DNA of 64,000 nucleotides from Actinomadura sp. K4S16 (GTDB lineage Bacteria; Actinomycetota; Actinomycetes; Streptosporangiales; Streptosporangiaceae): assembly GCF_008327685.1 (NCBI RefSeq), contig NZ_BDDE01000010.1, positions 558,001 through 622,000 on the forward strand, written 5' to 3'. Position 1 is the stretch's first letter, and the number at the start of each line of letters is the position of its first letter. Under the pieces are notes generated by a model, which saw nothing but the letters and a program-made list of their open reading frames with translations, did not search any database and was not told where the DNA came from. Both the position numbers and the translations under genes were made by a program. Positions 19,755-29,126 of this stretch are shown piece by piece.

Positions 19755-21257
19755 TTGACCCGAGTCAGCAGAAGAAGACTGCTGGGCACAGGCGCGCTCA
19801 CCGCCGCCGGAGCCGTCGTCACCGCGGCCGCGGCCCCGCCCGCCGGCGCCCGCACGGCTCCGCTCGCCGCCCCCCTCGACGCGTCCCTCACCGCGGACGT
19901 GGTGATCGTCGGCGCGGGGCTGTCCGGCCTCACCGCCGCCCGCGACCTCGTCGCGGCGGGCCGGTCCGTGATCGTGCTGGAGGCGCGCGAGCGGCCCGGC
20001 GGCCGCGTCTACGGGATGCCCCTCGGCGACGGCACCACCAACGAGGGCGGCGCCGAGTTCATCGGCCCGACGCAGGACCGCATCGCCGCGCTCGCCAAGG
20101 ACATGGGCGTCGACACCTACGCCACCTACAACGAGGGCAAGAACGTCTACTACCGGGACGGCAAGCGGTCGCTCTACGCGACCGACGGCCTGCTCGGCGC
20201 GGTCCCGCCGGACTGGGGCGTGGTCGACCTGGAGCTCGCGCTTCTGAAGCTCGGGGGCATGGTCCAGCAGGTGCCGGTGGGCGAGCCGTGGAAGGCGGCC
20301 AAGGCCGAGGAGTGGGACGCGCAGACCTTCCACACCTGGTCGCGGTCCAACTCGCTGAGCGGCGGCGCGCGGTTCCTGATGGACGCCTTCGCCTCGTCGA
20401 CCCTGTCGATGCGCTCGCAGGAGGTCTCCCTCCTCTACCTGCTGAACTACGCGGCCTCGGCGGGCAACGAGGCCAACCCGGGGACGATCGACCGGCTGAT
20501 CAACACGAAGGGCGGCGCGCAGGAGTCGCGGTTCGTGGGCGGTTCCCAGGAGGTGCCGATCCGGCTGGCGGCGAGGCTCGGCGACATCATCCGCTACAAC
20601 GCGCCGGTGCGGTCGATCGCCACCGGTTCGGGCGGCGTCACGGTGACCGCCGACGGGGTCACGGTGTCGGCCAAGCGGGTCGTGGTCGCGATGTCCCCCG
20701 CGATCGCCGGGAAGATCGACTTCTCGCCGGGGCTGCCCGCGAGCCGGGCGCAGCTCATGCAGCGGTACCCGATGGGCTCGGTCGCCAAGTTCGTCGCCGT
20801 CTACGACACGCCGTTCTGGCGCGCGGACGGGCTGACCGGGCAGGCCGTGGCCGACAGCGGCGCCATCGACGCGACGTTCGACAACAGCCCGCCGGACGGG
20901 TCGCGCGGCATCCTGATGGGCTTCATGAACCAGGCCAACATGCGCAAGCTGGACGCCGCGCCGAGTGCCGAGGTCAGGGCGGCGGGCCTCGACTCGTTCA
21001 CCAAGCTGTTCGGCGACAAGGCCGCGAACCCGACGCTGACCGCCTTCCAGCGCTGGGACAACGAGACCTGGAGCGGCGGCGGCCCGGTCGGCGTCGCCCC
21101 GCCCGGCGCGCTCACCGCGTTCGGTCCGGCGCTGCGGGAGCCGTGCGGCCCGATCCACTGGGCGGGCACCGAGACGTCCGGCTACTGGACGGGCTACATG
21201 GACGGCGCCGTCCGCTCCGGCGAGCGCGTCGCCAAGGAGGTCGACGCGGCCCTGTAG
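19755..21257 (+). CDS. Secreted (Tat) flavin monoamine oxidase
   Basis: A 500-residue FAD-dependent amine oxidase. The N-terminus has a twin-arginine signal (SRRRLLGTGALTAAGAVV) and an Ala-rich cleavage region near residue 33. The FAD-binding motif VVIVGAGLSGLTAARDL follows, then the ERPGGRVY signature and a C-terminal WAGTETSGYWTGYMDGA flavin contact. It would oxidise a primary amine outside the membrane, giving aldehyde, ammonia and peroxide. TTG is the start, with AGGAG nine bases upstream. It begins the group of four genes that interrupts the aro-pepQ-efp-nusB block. Confidence 0.88.
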   Translation: MTRVSRRRLLGTGALTAAGAVVTAAAAPPAGARTAPLAAPLDASLTADVVIVGAGLSGLTAARDLVAAGRSVIVLEARERPGGRVYGMPLGDGTTNEGGAEFIGPTQDRIAALAKDMGVDTYATYNEGKNVYYRDGKRSLYATDGLLGAVPPDWGVVDLELALLKLGGMVQQVPVGEPWKAAKAEEWDAQTFHTWSRSNSLSGGARFLMDAFASSTLSMRSQEVSLLYLLNYAASAGNEANPGTIDRLINTKGGAQESRFVGGSQEVPIRLAARLGDIIRYNAPVRSIATGSGGVTVTADGVTVSAKRVVVAMSPAIAGKIDFSPGLPASRAQLMQRYPMGSVAKFVAVYDTPFWRADGLTGQAVADSGAIDATFDNSPPDGSRGILMGFMNQANMRKLDAAPSAEVRAAGLDSFTKLFGDKAANPTLTAFQRWDNETWSGGGPVGVAPPGALTAFGPALREPCGPIHWAGTETSGYWTGYMDGAVRSGERVAKEVDAAL

Positions 21258-21280
21258 GGCGCGGGCCCGTAAGACGGCCG

Positions 21281-21312
21281 TGAGGGGTGGGCGACGAGTC
21301 GCCCACCCCTCA
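21281..21312. terminator. Bidirectional terminator hairpin
   Basis: TGAGGGGTGGGCGA and its exact complement flank a four-base loop (21295-21298). It lies between the convergent amine oxidase and F420 oxidoreductase genes. Confidence 0.75.
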
Positions 21313-21341
21313 CACGTCCGCGGGACCTCACACGTCCGCGG
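21308..21341. repeat. 18-bp tandem direct repeat
   Basis: CCTCACACGTCCGCGG occurs at 21308-21323 and again at 21326-21341, ending exactly at the stop codon of the F420 oxidoreductase gene. It overlaps the right arm of the terminator hairpin. Confidence 0.7.
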
Positions 21342-22388
21342 TCACAGGTCGGCGGCCATCTCCTTGACCTTCTCGATCAGGGCGAGGCGGCTCTTGTGGT
21401 CGCCCGCGATCGGGGCCACGTTGAGCGTGGTGACGCCGGACTCCTTCATCGCCGCGAGCCGCTCCCGGACGTGCCCCTCGGAGCCGATGAGGGACATCTT
21501 CTCCAGCAGCTCCTGCGGGACCTTCGCGGCGGCCTCGTCCTTCTTGCCGTCCAGGTACAGGTCCTGGATCTCCTCGGCCTCCTTCTCGAAGCCGTACCGG
21601 CGGGCGAGGTCGTTGTAGAAGTTCTTGCCCTTGGCGCCCATGCCGCCGATGTAGAGCGCGGCCATCGGGCGGCCGAACTCCAGGAAGCCCTTCACGTCGT
21701 CGCCGATGGCGAGCGGCGACTGCCCGACCACGTCCAGCTCGCCGAGCGCCGGGTCGCGCTTGGCCTTGCCGGCCGCGAGGGAGGGGCCCCACACGTCCGC
21801 GGCCTTCTCCGGCATGTAGAAGATCGGCTCCCAGCCGTTGGCGATCTCGGCGGTCAGCTCGACGTTCTTCGGGCCGATCGCGGCGACCATGATCGGGATG
21901 TCGGCGCGCACCGGGTGGTTGATGAGCTTGAGCGCCTTGCCGAGGCCGGTGCCCTGCCCCTCCGGCAGCGGCAGGTGGTAGTACTTGCCGTCGTGCTGCA
22001 CCCGCTCGCGGCGCCACACCTTGCGGCAGATCTCGATGATCTCGCGGGTGCGGCCGAGGGGCGCGGTGTAGGGGACCCCGTGGAAGCCCTCGATGACCTG
22101 CGGGCCGGACGCGCCGATGCCGAGCGTGAACCGCCCGTCGGAGACGTAGTCCAGCCCCGCGGCCGTCTGCGCGATGGCGGTCGGGGTGCGCGAGTAGATG
22201 TTGAGGATGCCGGAGGCGATCTCCACGCGCTCCGTCTTGGCGGCGATGTAGCCCATCTGGCTCACCGCGTCGAAGCTGTACGCCTCCGCGACGTAGACGA
22301 TGTCGAGGCCGGCCTTCTCGTAGTCGGCGAGCTCCTCGACGGTCTCCTTGAAACCGCCCGAGTAGCTGAGCGCCATCCCGATGCGCAT
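21342..22388 (-). CDS. LLM-class F420-dependent oxidoreductase
   Basis: A 348-residue luciferase-like TIM-barrel protein that probably uses coenzyme F420. It opens MRIGMALSYSGGFKETVEEL and holds GYIAAKTERVEIASGILNIYSRTP, DGRFTLGIGASGPQVIEGFHG and ANGWEPIFYMPE, all typical of the actinobacterial LLM group. The substrate cannot be told from sequence. It is followed on the same strand, upstream side, by an enoyl-CoA hydratase gene, which hints at an acyl-CoA or lipid role for the pair. Confidence 0.85.
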   Translation of the reverse strand: MRIGMALSYSGGFKETVEELADYEKAGLDIVYVAEAYSFDAVSQMGYIAAKTERVEIASGILNIYSRTPTAIAQTAAGLDYVSDGRFTLGIGASGPQVIEGFHGVPYTAPLGRTREIIEICRKVWRRERVQHDGKYYHLPLPEGQGTGLGKALKLINHPVRADIPIMVAAIGPKNVELTAEIANGWEPIFYMPEKAADVWGPSLAAGKAKRDPALGELDVVGQSPLAIGDDVKGFLEFGRPMAALYIGGMGAKGKNFYNDLARRYGFEKEAEEIQDLYLDGKKDEAAAKVPQELLEKMSLIGSEGHVRERLAAMKESGVTTLNVAPIAGDHKSRLALIEKVKEMAADL

Positions 22389-22469
22389 GGTCTCCCGCGC
22401 CCCTTCCCTAAACCGAATCCGATTCCAGTCGAACGTAACCTACTCCCGCCGCCCGCCCGCGGGGAGGGG

Positions 22470-23135
22470 TCACGGCAGCGCCGGGCCGTTCAGCGCGTCC
22501 AGCGCCTGCCGGTACATCGCGGTGCGGATCGTCGCCACGACCGCGCCGTTCTTGCTCGCCAGCGACGCCGCCCACTCCACCGCGGCGGGCAGGACCTCAT
22601 CCTCCGCCGCGACGCGCTGCACGATCCCGGCCTCGCGCGCCTGCTCCGCGGTGTACCGGCGGCCGGTGAGCATCGCCTCGTGCGCGGCGGCCTTCGGCAG
22701 CCGTGCCGTGATCAGCGCGTTCATCCCGGGGGTGAAGCTCATTCCGAGGTCGACCTCGGGCAGGCAGAAGTAGCCGCGGTCGCTCCGCATGACGGCGAAG
22801 TCATGCGCGAGGGCCAGCATGCCACCGCCCGCGAAGGCATGCCCGTTCAGCGCGGCGACCGTCGGCATCGGCAGCGACAGGACGCGCGCGAACAGGGCGT
22901 GCACGCGGCGCAGGTACTCCTCGAACCTGTCCTGGTTGGCGCCGAGCCAGTCCAGGTCCAGGCCGTTGGAGTAGAACTTGCCGGTCCCGACGGTGACGAG
23001 CGCGCCCGGCCCGTCGTTCTTCGCCACCGAGTCGAGGGCCCCCTCGACCGCGTCGAGGAAGTCCGGGCCGAAGCGGTTCTCGCCCGCGTCGAACCGCAGG
23101 ACGTACACGTCTCCGTCGCGCTGGAGGTCGATCAC
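22470..23135 (-). CDS. Enoyl-CoA hydratase/isomerase family protein
   Basis: A 221-residue crotonase-fold protein, shorter than standard hydratases (about 255). The oxyanion-hole segment is NGHAFAGGGMLALAHD and the later segment reads LPEVDLGMSFTPG. The overall pattern resembles delta3,delta2-enoyl-CoA isomerases of the ECI/PECI kind, so isomerase is as likely as hydratase. It lies 81 bases upstream of the F420 oxidoreductase on the same strand and is divergent from a TetR gene that may control it. Confidence 0.85.
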   Translation of the reverse strand: MIDLQRDGDVYVLRFDAGENRFGPDFLDAVEGALDSVAKNDGPGALVTVGTGKFYSNGLDLDWLGANQDRFEEYLRRVHALFARVLSLPMPTVAALNGHAFAGGGMLALAHDFAVMRSDRGYFCLPEVDLGMSFTPGMNALITARLPKAAAHEAMLTGRRYTAEQAREAGIVQRVAAEDEVLPAAVEWAASLASKNGAVVATIRTAMYRQALDALNGPALP

Positions 23136-23230
23136 GAAGGTCTCCTTCTTTCCTGCCCGCTTCCCCGCCTGACCGCACTCGACCTTACTCGCGAGTAGCA
23201 GAGTCGGCGTCCGGCATGGCCAAATGTCTC

Positions 23231-23278
23231 CATGACGGTCGTCATGGTCAACGCGGGAACCGTATGATGAATGTCATA
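23231..23278 (+). promoter_or_regulatory. Two palindromes upstream of TetR gene (operator candidates)
   Basis: CATGACGGTCGTCATG (23231-23246) has seven-base arms and a two-base centre. TATGATGAATGTCATA (23263-23278) has five-base arms and ends nine bases before the ATG; its left arm could serve as a -10 element. Both fit autoregulation by the adjacent TetR protein and control of the divergent enoyl-CoA hydratase gene. Confidence 0.55.
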
Positions 23279-23286
23279 ATCGTCCC

Positions 23287-23862
23287 ATGGGGACGGACAG
23301 CAGGGAACGCATGGTGCGCAGCGCCGCCTACCTCTTCCGCGAGCGCGGCTACAGCGGCACCGGGTTCCGCGACGTCATCGCGCACAGCGGCGCCCCGCGC
23401 GGGTCGATCTACCACCACTTCCCCGGCGGCAAGGCGCAGCTCGCCGAGGAGGCCGTCCGCTACGCCGGCGAGTTCCTGAACGCCGGCATCCTCGCCGCCA
23501 CCGAGAGCGGCGACGCCGCGTCGGCCGTGGACGCCTTCACGAGCTGGTGGCGGCAGGTCCTGATCAGGAGCGGGTTCCGGGCCGGCTGCCCCGTCGTCGC
23601 CGTCACGGTCGAGTCCCACGACGACGCGCCGCAGCTCGCCGACGCCGCGGCGGCGGCGTTCGCGCGCTGGCAGGACACCCTCGCCACCGGGCTCGGCAAC
23701 GCCGGCGTCCCCGACGACCGCGCGTCCCGGCTGGCCCGCCTCATCGTCGCCGCCGTCGAGGGCGCCACCATCCTGTGCCGCGCCCACCGCGACGTCGCCC
23801 CGCTGGACGACGTCGTCGCCGAGCTCAAGGCCATGGCCCGCAGCGCGGCCGAAGAGGGCTAG
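23287..23862 (+). CDS. TetR family regulator (LmrA/YxaF type)
   Basis: A 191-residue repressor. The N-terminal helix-turn-helix reads FRDVIAHSGAPRGSIYHHFPGG. The C-terminal ligand domain has GCPVVAVTVES, typical of the LmrA/YxaF subgroup that responds to small hydrophobic drugs or flavonoids. It is divergent from the enoyl-CoA hydratase gene with two palindromes between them, and convergent with aroQ with a 15-base gap. Confidence 0.88.
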   Translation: MGTDSRERMVRSAAYLFRERGYSGTGFRDVIAHSGAPRGSIYHHFPGGKAQLAEEAVRYAGEFLNAGILAATESGDAASAVDAFTSWWRQVLIRSGFRAGCPVVAVTVESHDDAPQLADAAAAAFARWQDTLATGLGNAGVPDDRASRLARLIVAAVEGATILCRAHRDVAPLDDVVAELKAMARSAAEEG

Positions 23863-23877
23863 GCCCGCCGGGAAAGG

Positions 23878-24321
23878 CTAGGAGTTCTCGGCGATCAGCT
23901 CGGCCACGGCCTGGAGGGCGAGGACGTAGGACATGGTGCCGAAGCCGGCGATGGTGCCGGTGGCGACGCCGGCGACGACGGAGGTGTGGCGGAACTCCTC
24001 GCGCGCGGCCGGGTTGGTGATGTGGACCTCGACGAGCGGGGCGGTGCGCTGGGCGACCGCGTCGCGCAGCGCGTAGGAGTAGTGCGTGAACGCGGCCGGG
24101 TTCAGCACGACGGGGACGCGCTCGTCGGCCGCCTCGTGCAGCCAGCGCATCATCTCGGCCTCGTCGTCGGTCTGCCGGACCTCGACGTTCAGGTCGAGGC
24201 GGCGCCCGGCCGCGCGGCAGACGGCGACCAGGTCGTCGAAGGTCGCCGTCCCGTACTTCTCGGGCTCGCGGACCCCGAGGCGCCGCAGGTTCGGGCCGTT
24301 GAGGACGAGGACGCGGGTCAT
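23878..24321 (-). CDS. aroQ: 3-dehydroquinate dehydratase, type II
   Basis: A 147-residue dodecameric enzyme that dehydrates 3-dehydroquinate in the shikimate pathway. It has LVLNGPNLRRLGVREPEKYG with the active-site Tyr, VLNPAAFTHYSYALRDA, and EVHITNPAAREEFRHTSVV with the catalytic His. It overlaps the aroB stop by 4 bases and is last in the aroC-K-B-Q operon. Confidence 0.95.
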   Translation of the reverse strand: MTRVLVLNGPNLRRLGVREPEKYGTATFDDLVAVCRAAGRRLDLNVEVRQTDDEAEMMRWLHEAADERVPVVLNPAAFTHYSYALRDAVAQRTAPLVEVHITNPAAREEFRHTSVVAGVATGTIAGFGTMSYVLALQAVAELIAENS

Positions 24322-25394
24322 CGTGCGATCTCCCGGTAGGCGGCGGCGAGCAGGGCCTCGTCGGGGCCTTCGAGGCGTCCGGGCTCGGCGATGCCGTCGA
24401 GGACGACGAACCGGAGCGTGGCGCCCCGCGACTTCTTGTCGATGGTCATGGTGGCGCGCAGGCCGGGCCAGTCGGCGGCGTAGGAGACCGGCAGGCCCAC
24501 GGACTCCAGGACGTCGCGGTGCCGCCGGACGGCCTCGGCGGGCAGCCGCCCGGCGAGGCGGGACAGCTCCGCGGCGTACACCATGCCGATCGCGACGGCG
24601 TGGCCGTGGCGGAACCGGTAGTCCTCGTTCTTCTCGATGGCGTGCGCGAGGGTGTGGCCGTAGTTGAGGATCTCGCGGAGGCCGCTCTCCCTCAGGTCGG
24701 CCGAGACGACGCCGGCCTTGACCCGCACGGCCCGTTCCACGAGCTCGCGGGTGTGCGGGCCGTCAGGTGCGGCGGCGCCCTTCGGGTCGTCCTCGACCAG
24801 GGCCAGGATCTCCGGGTCGGCGATGAACCCGGCCTTGATGATCTCGGCGAGGCCGCTGATGTAGTCCTCGCGCGGCATCGTCATCAGCGTGGCGAGGTCG
24901 CACAGGACGCCGCCGGGCGGGTGGAAGGCGCCGACCAGGTTCTTGCCCTCGGGGATGTTGATGCCGGTCTTGCCGCCGACCGCCGCGTCCACCATGCCGA
25001 GCAGCGTCGTCGGGACGAGCACCGCACGCACCCCCCGCAGCCACGACGCGGCCGCGAACCCGGCGAGGTCGGTGGTGGCGCCGCCGCCGACGCCGACGAC
25101 GACGTCGGTCCGGGTCATGCCGAGCGCGGCGAACGCCGACCACAGCCCGGCCAGGACGCCGGCCTCCTTGGCGGCCTCGCCGTCGGGGACGGGCAGCGCG
25201 TGCACCGTGTACCCGGCCTGCTCGAGCGCCCCGCACACGGGGCGGGCGATCTCCGGCAGCCCCTCGGCGTGCACGACCGCGACGGTCCGGGCCTTGTCGC
25301 CGACCATCGCGGGCAGCTCGCCGAGGACGCCCGTCCCGATGACGACGTCGTAGGGCTCGGCGCCCCCCACGGGCACCCGGGCCGGCGGCGTCAC
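24318..25394 (-). CDS. aroB: 3-dehydroquinate synthase
   Basis: A 358-residue NAD- and metal-dependent cyclase that converts DAHP to 3-dehydroquinate. It contains GVGGGATTDLAGFAAASW, PTTLLGMVDAAVGGKTGIN and the metal-binding histidines in LNYGHTLAHAIE. It overlaps both aroK and aroQ by four bases, showing translational coupling. Confidence 0.95.
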   Translation of the reverse strand: MTPPARVPVGGAEPYDVVIGTGVLGELPAMVGDKARTVAVVHAEGLPEIARPVCGALEQAGYTVHALPVPDGEAAKEAGVLAGLWSAFAALGMTRTDVVVGVGGGATTDLAGFAAASWLRGVRAVLVPTTLLGMVDAAVGGKTGINIPEGKNLVGAFHPPGGVLCDLATLMTMPREDYISGLAEIIKAGFIADPEILALVEDDPKGAAAPDGPHTRELVERAVRVKAGVVSADLRESGLREILNYGHTLAHAIEKNEDYRFRHGHAVAIGMVYAAELSRLAGRLPAEAVRRHRDVLESVGLPVSYAADWPGLRATMTIDKKSRGATLRFVVLDGIAEPGRLEGPDEALLAAAYREIAR

Positions 25395-25930
25395 CCGTTC
25401 TCCTCGCCGTCGCGGTCGGCGGGGGCGGCGTCCTCCAGGGCCTTCACGACCTCTTCGACGATGTCGGCGGGTTCGCGGCCGTCGGTGTCGACGTGCACGG
25501 TGCCCAGCCGCTCGTAGATCGGGAGCCGCTCCTCCAGGAGCTTGCGCATCTGGCTGCGCGGGTTCAGCACGAGCAGCGGCCGCGCCGACGCCAGGCCGAC
25601 CCGCTTGATCGCCTCCGAGAGCCCGACCCGAAGGTAGACGACGGTGTGCCCGGCGAGCAGCTCCTGCGTCTCCGCCGCGAGGACGGCGCCGCCGCCGAGC
25701 GCGACGACGCCCTCGTGCCCGGTCAGCGCCGCGGCGACGGCGGCCCGCTCCATCTCGCGGAAGCGCTCCTCGCCGTCGTCGATGAAGATCTCGCCGATCG
25801 GCTTGCCCGCGGCCCGCTCGACGTCGGCGTCGGTGTCGCGCAGCGGGACGCCGAGCCGGTCGGCGAGCGCCGTGCCGATCGTGGTCTTGCCCGAGCCGGG
25901 GGGTCCGATGATGACGGCCTTCGGTCGCAT
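25391..25930 (-). CDS. aroK: Shikimate kinase
   Basis: A 179-residue P-loop kinase that phosphorylates shikimate. The Walker A motif is IIGPPGSGKTTIG at residues 8-20. The shikimate-binding DTDADVE and the GGGAVL segments follow, and the R of the lid region is in SARPLLVLNP. The start at 25930 lies just after the aroC stop with an 8-base gap. Confidence 0.95.
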   Translation of the reverse strand: MRPKAVIIGPPGSGKTTIGTALADRLGVPLRDTDADVERAAGKPIGEIFIDDGEERFREMERAAVAAALTGHEGVVALGGGAVLAAETQELLAGHTVVYLRVGLSEAIKRVGLASARPLLVLNPRSQMRKLLEERLPIYERLGTVHVDTDGREPADIVEEVVKALEDAAPADRDGEENG

Positions 25931-25938
25931 GGCACCGC

Positions 25939-27117
25939 TCACTTGATCGTCAGGGAGGACAGGTAGCCCCGCAGGTTGCGGGCGGTCTCCTCGGCGGAGT
26001 CGCCGCCGAACTTCTCCAGCGCAGCGTCGGCGAGGACGAGCGCGACCATCGCCTCGGCGACCACCCCGGCGGCCGGGACCGCCGTCACGTCGCTGCGCTG
26101 GTTGATCGCCTTGGCGGGCTCGCCGGTCGTGACGTCGATCGTGTCGAGCCGCCGCGGGACGGTCGAGATCGGCTTCATCGCGGCGCGCACCCGCAGCACC
26201 TCGCCGGTGGTCATGCCGCCCTCGACGCCGCCGGCGCGGTTGGTGCGCCGGCGGATCCCCTCGGTGGTGGCGTCGATCTCGTCGTGCGCCCGCGAGCCGG
26301 GCCGCCGGGCGGTGGTGAACCCGTCGCCGAGCTCCACGCCCTTGATCGCCTGGATGCCCATCAGGATCCCGGCGAGCCGGGAGTCGAGGCGCCGGTCCCA
26401 GTGGACGTGGCTGCCGAGGCCGGGCGGGAGGCCGTAGGCGAGGACCTCCACGACGCCGCCGAGGGTGTCGCCGGCCTTCTTGGTCTCGTCGATGTGCGCG
26501 ACCATCCGCGCCGACGCCTCGGCGTCGAAGCACCGCACCGGGCTCTCGTCGACCCCGGCCAGGTCGGCGGGCTCCGGCAGGACGCCCTCGGGGGCCTCGA
26601 CCTCGCCGAGCGCGATCACGTGGCTCAGGACGTCCACGCCGAGGGCCTGCTTCAGGAACGCCTTGGCGACGGTGCCGAGCGCGACCCGCGCCGCCGTCTC
26701 CCGCGCGCTCGCCCGCTCCAGGACGGGCCGGGCGTCGTCGAACCCGTACTTCTGCATGCCGACCAGGTCGGCGTGGCCGGGCCTCGGCTGCGACAGCGGC
26801 GCGTTCCTGGCCTGGGCCGCGAGGACGTCGGCGTCCACGGGGTCGGCCGACATGACCGTCTCCCACTTGGGCCACTCGGTGTTGCCGACCTCGATCGCGA
26901 CCGGCCCGCCGAGCGTCACGCCGTGCCGGACGCCGCCGATGATCGTGACCTTGTCCTGCTCGAACTTCATCCGGGCGCCCCGCCCGTGGCCGAGCCTCCG
27001 GCGGCGCAGCTCCTCGGCGATGTCCCCCGAGGTCACGCGCACACCGGCCGGCAGCCCCTCCACGATCGCGGTCAGGGCCGGGCCATGGGACTCCCCCGCG
27101 GTCAACCAGCGCAGCAT
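25939..27117 (-). CDS. aroC: Chorismate synthase
   Basis: A 392-residue FMN-dependent enzyme that makes chorismate from EPSP. It has the signatures [47 protein letters not shown] and [17 protein letters not shown]. It is the first gene of the aro operon; the divergent DUF2332 gene starts 76 bases away. Confidence 0.95.
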   Translation of the reverse strand: MLRWLTAGESHGPALTAIVEGLPAGVRVTSGDIAEELRRRRLGHGRGARMKFEQDKVTIIGGVRHGVTLGGPVAIEVGNTEWPKWETVMSADPVDADVLAAQARNAPLSQPRPGHADLVGMQKYGFDDARPVLERASARETAARVALGTVAKAFLKQALGVDVLSHVIALGEVEAPEGVLPEPADLAGVDESPVRCFDAEASARMVAHIDETKKAGDTLGGVVEVLAYGLPPGLGSHVHWDRRLDSRLAGILMGIQAIKGVELGDGFTTARRPGSRAHDEIDATTEGIRRRTNRAGGVEGGMTTGEVLRVRAAMKPISTVPRRLDTIDVTTGEPAKAINQRSDVTAVPAAGVVAEAMVALVLADAALEKFGGDSAEETARNLRGYLSSLTIK

Positions 27118-27193
27118 GGGTGAATCCTATTGACTCCGCGCGCCCGCCCGTGACGCCGTCCAGCATCTGAGAGGCTCGTCGCGGAGGTGGACG

Positions 27194-28294
27194 ATGGGGA
27201 AGTCCGGTTCGCGGGGGGCCGCCGAGACGAGGCGGGCGCTGCTCGCCCAGGCGCGGGCGTCCGCCGATCTGGGGTCGCCGATGTATTCGGAGCTGCTCAC
27301 GCGGGCGGCCGGAGATCCGGGCGCGGCCGTGACGGAGGTGCTCGGCGAGCGGACCGGGACCGGCTACATCCTGGGGATGCTGGGGACGGTCCACCGCCTC
27401 GTCCTCGAAGGGCGGGTGCCGGAACTGGCCGCGCACTACCCGACCGCGGGCGGGACGGAGGACCCGCTGGAGGCCTGGCCGGCGTTCCGGGCGGTGCTGT
27501 CCGAGCACGCCGCCGAGATCCGCGCCGGGCTCGCCGACCCGCCGCAGACCAACGAGGTCGGGCGGGCGGCCCCGCTCGTCGGCGGGCTCCTCACGATCGC
27601 GGACGCCTGCCGCCCCGCGCCAGCGCGTCCGCCTGTCCCGCGTCTGCCCGTGAAGCCCCTGCCCGGAGAGCCCCTGCCGGTCAGGCTGCTGGAGATCGGG
27701 GCCAGCGCGGGCCTGAACCTGCGGGCCGACCGCTTCCGCCTCCTGCACGAGAGCGGCGCGTACGGGCCCGAGTCGCCGGTCGTCCTGCCGGACGCCTGGC
27801 GGGGCCTGCCGCCGGTCGACGCGCCCCTCTCCATCACCGAGCGGCGGGGATGCGACCCGAACCCGCTGGACCCGGCCTCGCCCGCCGCGCGGCGGCGGCT
27901 ACTGTCGTACGTGTGGCCCGACCAGGCGGCGCGGGCGGCGCGGCTGCGGGCGGCGTTCGAGGTGGCCGCCGCGGTCCCCGCGACGGTCGTGCAGGCGGGC
28001 GCGGCGGACTTCCTGGAAGGGCTGGCCCCCCGGGAGGGTGTCGTCACGGTCGTGTGGCACTCGACGATGCGCGCGTACCTGTCGGACGAGGAGGGCGCGC
28101 GCGTCGACCGGAGCATCGAGCGGGCCGGAGCGGCGGCCACCCCGGACGCGCCCGTGGCGCACCTGTCGTTCGAGGGGCGCGACGCCTCGCGGCTCGACGT
28201 CCTGCACGTCGTGACGCTGCGGCTGTGGCCGGGCGGGGAACGCGTGGTCCTCGGCGAGGCGCCGTCGCACGGCCTCCCGACGACCTGGTACTAG
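27194..28294 (+). CDS. DUF2332 family protein
   Basis: A 366-residue actinobacterial protein. The conserved pattern LLEIGASAGLNLRADRF looks like a nucleotide- or SAM-binding loop, and VTVVWHSTMRAYLS is also conserved. That would suit a methyltransferase-like fold, but no activity is established for the family. It is divergent from aroC. The stop overlaps the convergent oxygenase gene by 4 bases. Confidence 0.8.
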   Translation: MGKSGSRGAAETRRALLAQARASADLGSPMYSELLTRAAGDPGAAVTEVLGERTGTGYILGMLGTVHRLVLEGRVPELAAHYPTAGGTEDPLEAWPAFRAVLSEHAAEIRAGLADPPQTNEVGRAAPLVGGLLTIADACRPAPARPPVPRLPVKPLPGEPLPVRLLEIGASAGLNLRADRFRLLHESGAYGPESPVVLPDAWRGLPPVDAPLSITERRGCDPNPLDPASPAARRRLLSYVWPDQAARAARLRAAFEVAAAVPATVVQAGAADFLEGLAPREGVVTVVWHSTMRAYLSDEEGARVDRSIERAGAAATPDAPVAHLSFEGRDASRLDVLHVVTLRLWPGGERVVLGEAPSHGLPTTWY

Positions 28295-29043
28295 GAGCGC
28301 CCGAGCCCCCGCCCGATCGCGAGCCGGACGGGGGACGACGCGGGAAGCGGCCCGGCGGGGAGCAGCGGCGGCTGCGCCATGAACCGGGGGCGCGTGCCAT
28401 GGTGCGCCTGCGCGGCGTGCACGAGGAACGGGTGGCACAGGTACACGTCGCCGGCCTGTCCCGCGGCATGGGCGAGCGGACGGTGCTCGGTCGCGGGGAC
28501 GGCCTTGCCCGCCAGGTCCATGAACGCGAGCCCCTCCTCCCCCGCGGGCTCCAGGATCGGCGGGACGTCCAGGTGGGACCCCACCCGGATGCGGGTCGGC
28601 CCGTCGTCCTCCCCCACGTCGGAGAAGAGGAACAGCATCAGCAGCGCGCGGCCCTTCGACGCGACGTTCACCCGGTAGGACATGAAGTCGGCGGGGTCGT
28701 CGCCGGGGAAGCCGGCGTCGATGTGCCAGCCGTCGTCGCCGGGCGGCTGGTCGCTGGGGAACCGCACCGGGAACGTGCCGAGGCCGCCGCACGGCAGCCA
28801 CGCGTCCTTGCCGACGACGGCGTCGAAAGCGGCGCGCAGGCGGTCGGTGTTCGCGGCGGCCCGGAACGGCGCCTCGGCATGGTCGCCGAGCCGCACCACC
28901 GGGCGCGTCCACGTCGCGGGATCGTCGGGGTCGCAGCCGGTCTCGCGCCACAGGATGCCGCGGCACTCGGCGGCCAGCTCGCGGGGGAACGCCTGCTCCA
29001 CCCGGACGTACCCGTCGGTGATGAAGGCATCGACGTCGATCAT
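28291..29043 (-). CDS. Phytanoyl-CoA dioxygenase (PhyH) family protein
   Basis: A 250-residue Fe(II)/2-oxoglutarate oxygenase. The iron facial triad is likely H and D in GWHIDAGFPGDD, with the distal His in YLCHPFLVHAAQ. It opens MIDVDAFITDGYVRVEQAFP, the usual PhyH start, which fixes the ATG at 29043. The substrate is unknown. It converges with the DUF2332 gene, overlapping by 4 bases. Confidence 0.85.
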   Translation of the reverse strand: MIDVDAFITDGYVRVEQAFPRELAAECRGILWRETGCDPDDPATWTRPVVRLGDHAEAPFRAAANTDRLRAAFDAVVGKDAWLPCGGLGTFPVRFPSDQPPGDDGWHIDAGFPGDDPADFMSYRVNVASKGRALLMLFLFSDVGEDDGPTRIRVGSHLDVPPILEPAGEEGLAFMDLAGKAVPATEHRPLAHAAGQAGDVYLCHPFLVHAAQAHHGTRPRFMAQPPLLPAGPLPASSPVRLAIGRGLGRS

Positions 29044-29126
29044 GGCGCCAGGCTCGCAGAGCGCCCGCACCGGACGCCAACGATTTACCGCCGCCGCAGC
29101 CCCGGCCCCTCCGGCGCGGGCGGGTG

